From SCUN01 sp964343975 (GTDB taxonomy: Bacteria > Acidobacteriota > Vicinamibacteria > Vicinamibacterales > SCN-69-37): 8,281 nucleotides of DNA. Numbering within the stretch: the stretch's first letter is position 1; each line of letters begins with the position of its first letter. Where the stretch lies: contig CAYFLU010000148.1 of NCBI GenBank assembly GCA_964343975.1, positions 1-8,281 on the forward strand. Direction: 5' to 3'. Positions 5,615 through 8,281 of this stretch are shown in pieces. A program made the position numbers and the translations under genes. The notes below the pieces were generated by a model that was given only the letters and a program-made list of their open reading frames with translations, had not been told where the DNA came from and did no database searches.

Positions 5615-6530
5615 CGTCGTCATCATCGGCTCCGGACCGGCCGGGCTGACGGCCGCGCTCTACACCGCACGCGCCAATCTGTCGCCGCTCGTCATCGAAG
5701 GTCTCGATGCCGGCGGGCAGCTCATGATGACGACCGAGGTCGAGAACTTTCCCGGCTTCCGCGACGGCATCATGGGGCCGGAACTCATGGCCAACATGCG
5801 TGCGCAGGCGGAGAAGTTCGGTGCCGAGATCATGCAGGGCCGCGTCAGTGCGGTAACGCCGAACGGCGCGACGTTTACGGTCACGACCGATCAGGGCCCC
5901 ATTGAGACGAAGACGCTCATCATCGCCACGGGCGCATCGGCCCGCTTGCTCGGCTTGCCGAACGAACGCAAGCTGATGGGGCACGGCGTGTCGACCTGTG
6001 CGACGTGCGACGGGTTCTTCTTCCGCGGCAAGCCGATTGCGGTCGTCGGCGGCGGCGATTCGGCGCTCGAAGAAGCCAACTTCCTCACGCGCTTCGCCTC
6101 CAAGGTCACGCTGATTCATCGCCGCGACACGCTCCGAGCGTCGAAGGTGATGCAGGACAAGGCGAAGGCCAACCCGAAGATCGAGTTCTGCTGGGACAGC
6201 GAAGTCGTCGACATCACCGACGTCGCGAAGGGCGCGGTGTCGTCCGTGGTCGTCAAGAACGTGAAGACGGGCGTGACGAGCGAGATCCCGGTCGACGGTG
6301 TCTTCGTCGCGATCGGTCACACGCCGAATACGTCGCTCTTCACCGGTTGGCTCCAGATGGACGAGACGGGCTACCTCGTCACGCGCGATGGCGCGAAGAC
6401 GAATGTGCCGGGCGTGTTTGCATGTGGTGACGTGCAGGACCACGTGTACCGGCAGGCGATCACGGCGGCCGGCTCAGGCTGCATGGCGGCGCTCGATGCG
6501 GAGCGCTACCTCGAACATCTCGGGCACTAA
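5607..6530 (+). CDS. trxB: Thioredoxin reductase (NADPH)
   Basis: A homodimeric flavoprotein that passes electrons from NADPH through FAD and a redox-active cysteine pair to thioredoxin. It has 307 aa, the usual low-molecular-weight bacterial size. The FAD Rossmann motif is 'GSGPAGLTAALYTAR' (8-22). The redox pair is C131-A-T-C134 followed by DG. The NADPH motif is 'VGGGDSALEEA' (147-157), with H171-R-R-D174 favouring the 2'-phosphate of NADPH. The second FAD motif is 'GVFACGDVQD' (269-278). Translation starts at TTG 5607, the only start codon giving the beta strand 'RNVVIIGSG'. It overlaps the trxA stop by 8 bp, and a GGA lies about 8 bases upstream inside trxA. The TAA stop is 6 bp from the convergent mnmA stop, so no separate terminator fits between them. 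Confidence 0.97.
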   Translation: MRNVVIIGSGPAGLTAALYTARANLSPLVIEGLDAGGQLMMTTEVENFPGFRDGIMGPELMANMRAQAEKFGAEIMQGRVSAVTPNGATFTVTTDQGPIETKTLIIATGASARLLGLPNERKLMGHGVSTCATCDGFFFRGKPIAVVGGGDSALEEANFLTRFASKVTLIHRRDTLRASKVMQDKAKANPKIEFCWDSEVVDITDVAKGAVSSVVVKNVKTGVTSEIPVDGVFVAIGHTPNTSLFTGWLQMDETGYLVTRDGAKTNVPGVFACGDVQDHVYRQAITAAGSGCMAALDAERYLEHLGH

Positions 6531-6536
6531 CGCGCG

Positions 6537-7598
6537 TCAGTCGATCCAGCCGCCGCCGATCACGGCATCGCCGTCGTAGAACACGACGGCCTGACCCGGC
6601 GTCACGGCGATCTGCGGCTCGTCGAACAGCATCTCGGCACGATCGGCACCGTGCGGCGTCAACACACCAGACGCTTCGCGGTGCCGATGCCGTATCTGGG
6701 CCGCGGCGCGCACCGGCTGTGCGGGCGGCTCACCGGCAATCCAGTTGACGCGCGACGCGGTGAGTGTGCGGCGACCGAGTTCGTCCTTTGCACCGACCAC
6801 GACGCGACTGTCGTTCGGATCGATCTTCACCACATAGAGCGGCACGCCGGTCGACAGCCCGAGGCCTTTGCGCTGCCCGATCGTGAACTGGTGAATACCG
6901 CTGTGTTCGCCCAAGGGTTTGCCGGCCGTGTCGGTGATCTTCCCTGGCGAGAGACGGTCGAGGTTCTTGGCGACGAACGCCGCGGCGTTGCCGTCCGGGA
7001 TGAAGCAGATCTCCTGGCTGTCCGGCTTCTTCGCGACCATGAGGCCGCGTCGCTCGGCGATCGCCCGCACTTCCGGCTTCGTCAGTTCGCCGACCGGAAA
7101 TGACGCGCGCGAGAGCTGCGCCTGCGTCAGCGAGAACAGGAAATACGACTGATCCTTGTCACGGTCGACGCCGCGACGCAGCCGGAAGAGATGGGTGACG
7201 GGATCTCGATCGATGCGCGCGTAGTGACCGGTGGCTACGATGTCGGCGTCGAGTGCGGCCGCCCGCTCGACGAGCGTGGCGAACTTCAGTCCGGAATTGC
7301 AGTGCACGCACGGAATCGGCGTGCGCCCGGCCGCGTATTCCTGCACGAAGTTGTCGATCACGGCCTCGCGGAATTTCTCTTCGAAGTTGACGATGTAGTG
7401 CGGGAAGCCCACGGCGTTGGCGACGCGCCGCGCGTCGTGCAGATCGCCGATGGAGCAGCACGAGCCCCACGCGTCGCTGCCGTCGCGCTGGTCGTACAAC
7501 TGCATCGAGAAGCCGACCACATCGTGGCCCTGCTCGGCGAGCAGCACCGCGGCGACCGACGAGTCCACACCACCCGACATCGCGACGACGATCCGCAT
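6537..7598 (-). CDS. mnmA: tRNA-specific 2-thiouridylase
   Basis: Activates U34 of tRNA-Lys, tRNA-Glu and tRNA-Gln with ATP and replaces O2 with sulfur delivered as a persulfide. The protein is 353 aa. The PP-loop SGGVDSS (8-14) binds ATP. 'TPIPCVHCN' places the catalytic C97, and C198 in 'SQEICFIPDG' is the second catalytic cysteine. GHYAR (124-128) and KDQSYFL (148-154) are conserved family blocks. 'FTIGQRKGLGLSTGVPLYV' lies in the central domain and 'VFYDGDAVIGGGWI' is the usual C-terminus. A Cys-Cys pair at 47-48 is seen in a subset of MnmA proteins. The frame stays open upstream through the desulfurase gene, but ATG 7598 fits the family start and has GGAGGTG (plus-strand 7607-7613) eight bases upstream. 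It lies 2 bp after the desulfurase stop, so the sulfur donor and user are co-expressed. Confidence 0.96.
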   Translation of the reverse strand: MRIVVAMSGGVDSSVAAVLLAEQGHDVVGFSMQLYDQRDGSDAWGSCCSIGDLHDARRVANAVGFPHYIVNFEEKFREAVIDNFVQEYAAGRTPIPCVHCNSGLKFATLVERAAALDADIVATGHYARIDRDPVTHLFRLRRGVDRDKDQSYFLFSLTQAQLSRASFPVGELTKPEVRAIAERRGLMVAKKPDSQEICFIPDGNAAAFVAKNLDRLSPGKITDTAGKPLGEHSGIHQFTIGQRKGLGLSTGVPLYVVKIDPNDSRVVVGAKDELGRRTLTASRVNWIAGEPPAQPVRAAAQIRHRHREASGVLTPHGADRAEMLFDEPQIAVTPGQAVVFYDGDAVIGGGWID

Positions 7599-7600
7599 GG

Positions 7601-8281
7601 CTACCGCACCTCCGCCGCGGAACGCGTGAGGCGCCGCAGTTTGTCGACGAGGCCGGGGAGGACGCTGAGCACGCGATCGATGTCGGCGTCGGTCGTCGAG
7701 TGGCCGAGCGAGAAGCGCAGTGAGTTGCGGGTGCGCTCGCGCGGCAGGCCCATGGCCTTCAGCACGTGCGAGGGCTCGAGCGTGCCCGACGAGCAGGCGG
7801 CGCCCGTCGACACTGCGATGCCTTCGAGGTCGAGGGCGATCAAGAGCGCTTCCGCCTCGATGCCGGCAAAGCCGATGTTCGACGTGTTGGCGACGCGGCG
7901 GGCGGGATCGCCATTCACGATCGTGCCCGGGATCGTCGCGAGCACGGCCGCCTCGAGCCGGTCGCGGCGCGCGGCGATGGCTGCCATGTCGCTGAGCGTC
8001 GTGCGCGCCGCGTCCGCGGCGGCGCCCATGCCGATGATGCCGAGCACGTTCTCGGTGCCCGCGCGGCGATTGCGCTCGTGGCGTCCGCCCGTGGCCGTGG
8101 CGGCGAGCGTGACGCCGCGGCGCACCCAGAGTGCGCCCACGCCGGTCGGGCCGTTGAATTTGTGTGCAGAAATGGACAGCAGGTCCACGCCGATCTTCGA
8201 CCAGTCGCGCAGGTGGATCGGGAGTTTGCCGGCCGACTGCACGGCATCCGTATGGAACCACGCGCCGGCCGCGCGCGCGGC
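7601..8281 (-). CDS. Cysteine desulfurase, IscS/NifS class (5' end outside the window)
   Basis: A pyridoxal-phosphate enzyme that removes sulfur from L-cysteine as an enzyme-bound persulfide plus alanine. The last 226 residues are visible and the frame runs through the right edge at 8281. The methionine-like start at 8242 is really an internal GTG valine within 'FHTDAVQ'. Visible family features, numbered from the first visible residue: 'HTDAVQ' (10-15) contacts the cofactor. K41 in 'SISAHKFNGPTG' is the Schiff-base lysine. 'RRAGTENV' (72-79) is a conserved block. The sulfur-accepting C163 lies in 'STGAACSSGTLEPS', and 'NSLRFSLG' follows. The loop sequence is that of the class I IscS/NifS type. 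The stop is 2 bp before mnmA, so its main partner is probably MnmA. Which subtype it is (general IscS or a dedicated YrvO-like desulfurase) cannot be settled without the N-terminus and the genes beyond 8281. Confidence 0.94.
   Translation of the reverse strand, partial: AARAAGAWFHTDAVQSAGKLPIHLRDWSKIGVDLLSISAHKFNGPTGVGALWVRRGVTLAATATGGRHERNRRAGTENVLGIIGMGAAADAARTTLSDMAAIAARRDRLEAAVLATIPGTIVNGDPARRVANTSNIGFAGIEAEALLIALDLEGIAVSTGAACSSGTLEPSHVLKAMGLPRERTRNSLRFSLGHSTTDADIDRVLSVLPGLVDKLRRLTRSAAEVR
7607..7613 (-). promoter_or_regulatory. Ribosome binding site of mnmA
   Basis: GGAGGTG on the minus strand lies 8 bases before ATG 7598, inside the last codons of the desulfurase gene. It is a near-consensus site that fixes the mnmA start and indicates translational coupling with the upstream gene. 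Confidence 0.75.

Noticed and set aside
7599..8261. Possible fusion of an upstream domain to MnmA in one 574-codon frame
   Set aside because: The upstream part is an out-of-frame reading of the cysteine desulfurase gene. MnmA has its own ATG and a near-consensus ribosome site.
1..8281. Mobile elements, CRISPR arrays, tRNA or rRNA genes, defence islands
   Set aside because: No transposase or integrase motifs, spaced repeat arrays, or tRNA-like or rRNA-like segments were seen on reading both strands.

Overview
The window looks like an ordinary chromosomal stretch from a GC-rich Gram-negative bacterium. Three things point this way: an outer-membrane TonB-dependent receptor of the Oar-like type, exported penicillin-binding-protein chemistry, and a high G+C content with dense, overlapping genes. 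The style of the receptor C-terminus, the MnmA subtype and the Cys/His small protein recall Gemmatimonadota. That placement is an impression from protein sequence, not a database result. I see no phage, insertion sequence, CRISPR array, tRNA or rRNA.

Layout. Positions 1-530 (+) hold the last 175 residues of a TonB-dependent receptor. A perfect 15-bp hairpin at 552-585 separates it from a convergent minus-strand group. Read in transcription order (right to left), that group is a small multi-pass membrane protein (2505-1915), a 68-aa Cys/His-rich small protein (1803-1597), and a solitary beta-class DNA methyltransferase (1490-612). The gaps between them are about 105-111 bp, so co-transcription is uncertain. 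A short divergent intergenic region (2506-2613) with iterated GCAAC-type repeats separates this group from a plus-strand cluster.

The plus-strand cluster is a serine D-Ala-D-Ala carboxypeptidase/endopeptidase (2614-3753), glycogen synthase glgA (about 3713-5260), thioredoxin trxA (5282-5614) and thioredoxin reductase trxB (5607-6530). The genes overlap or lie within 21 bp, so it reads as one operon. trxA and trxB form a complete thioredoxin couple, with NADPH electrons passing through TrxB FAD and its CATC pair to the WCGPC of TrxA. The link to cell-wall and glycogen enzymes is positional, not mechanistic.

On the right, convergent with trxB and only 6 bp from it, is a minus-strand pair: a cysteine desulfurase (truncated by the window edge at 8281, stop at 7601) and mnmA (7598-6537). 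These two supply and use persulfide sulfur for 2-thiouridine at the tRNA wobble position, and they are separated by 2 bp.

The least explained part is 1491-1970: the small Cys/His protein, a nested dyad upstream of it, and an 11-bp direct repeat spanning the end of the membrane-protein gene. I found no convincing new multi-gene system. The best candidate for something undescribed is the small protein.
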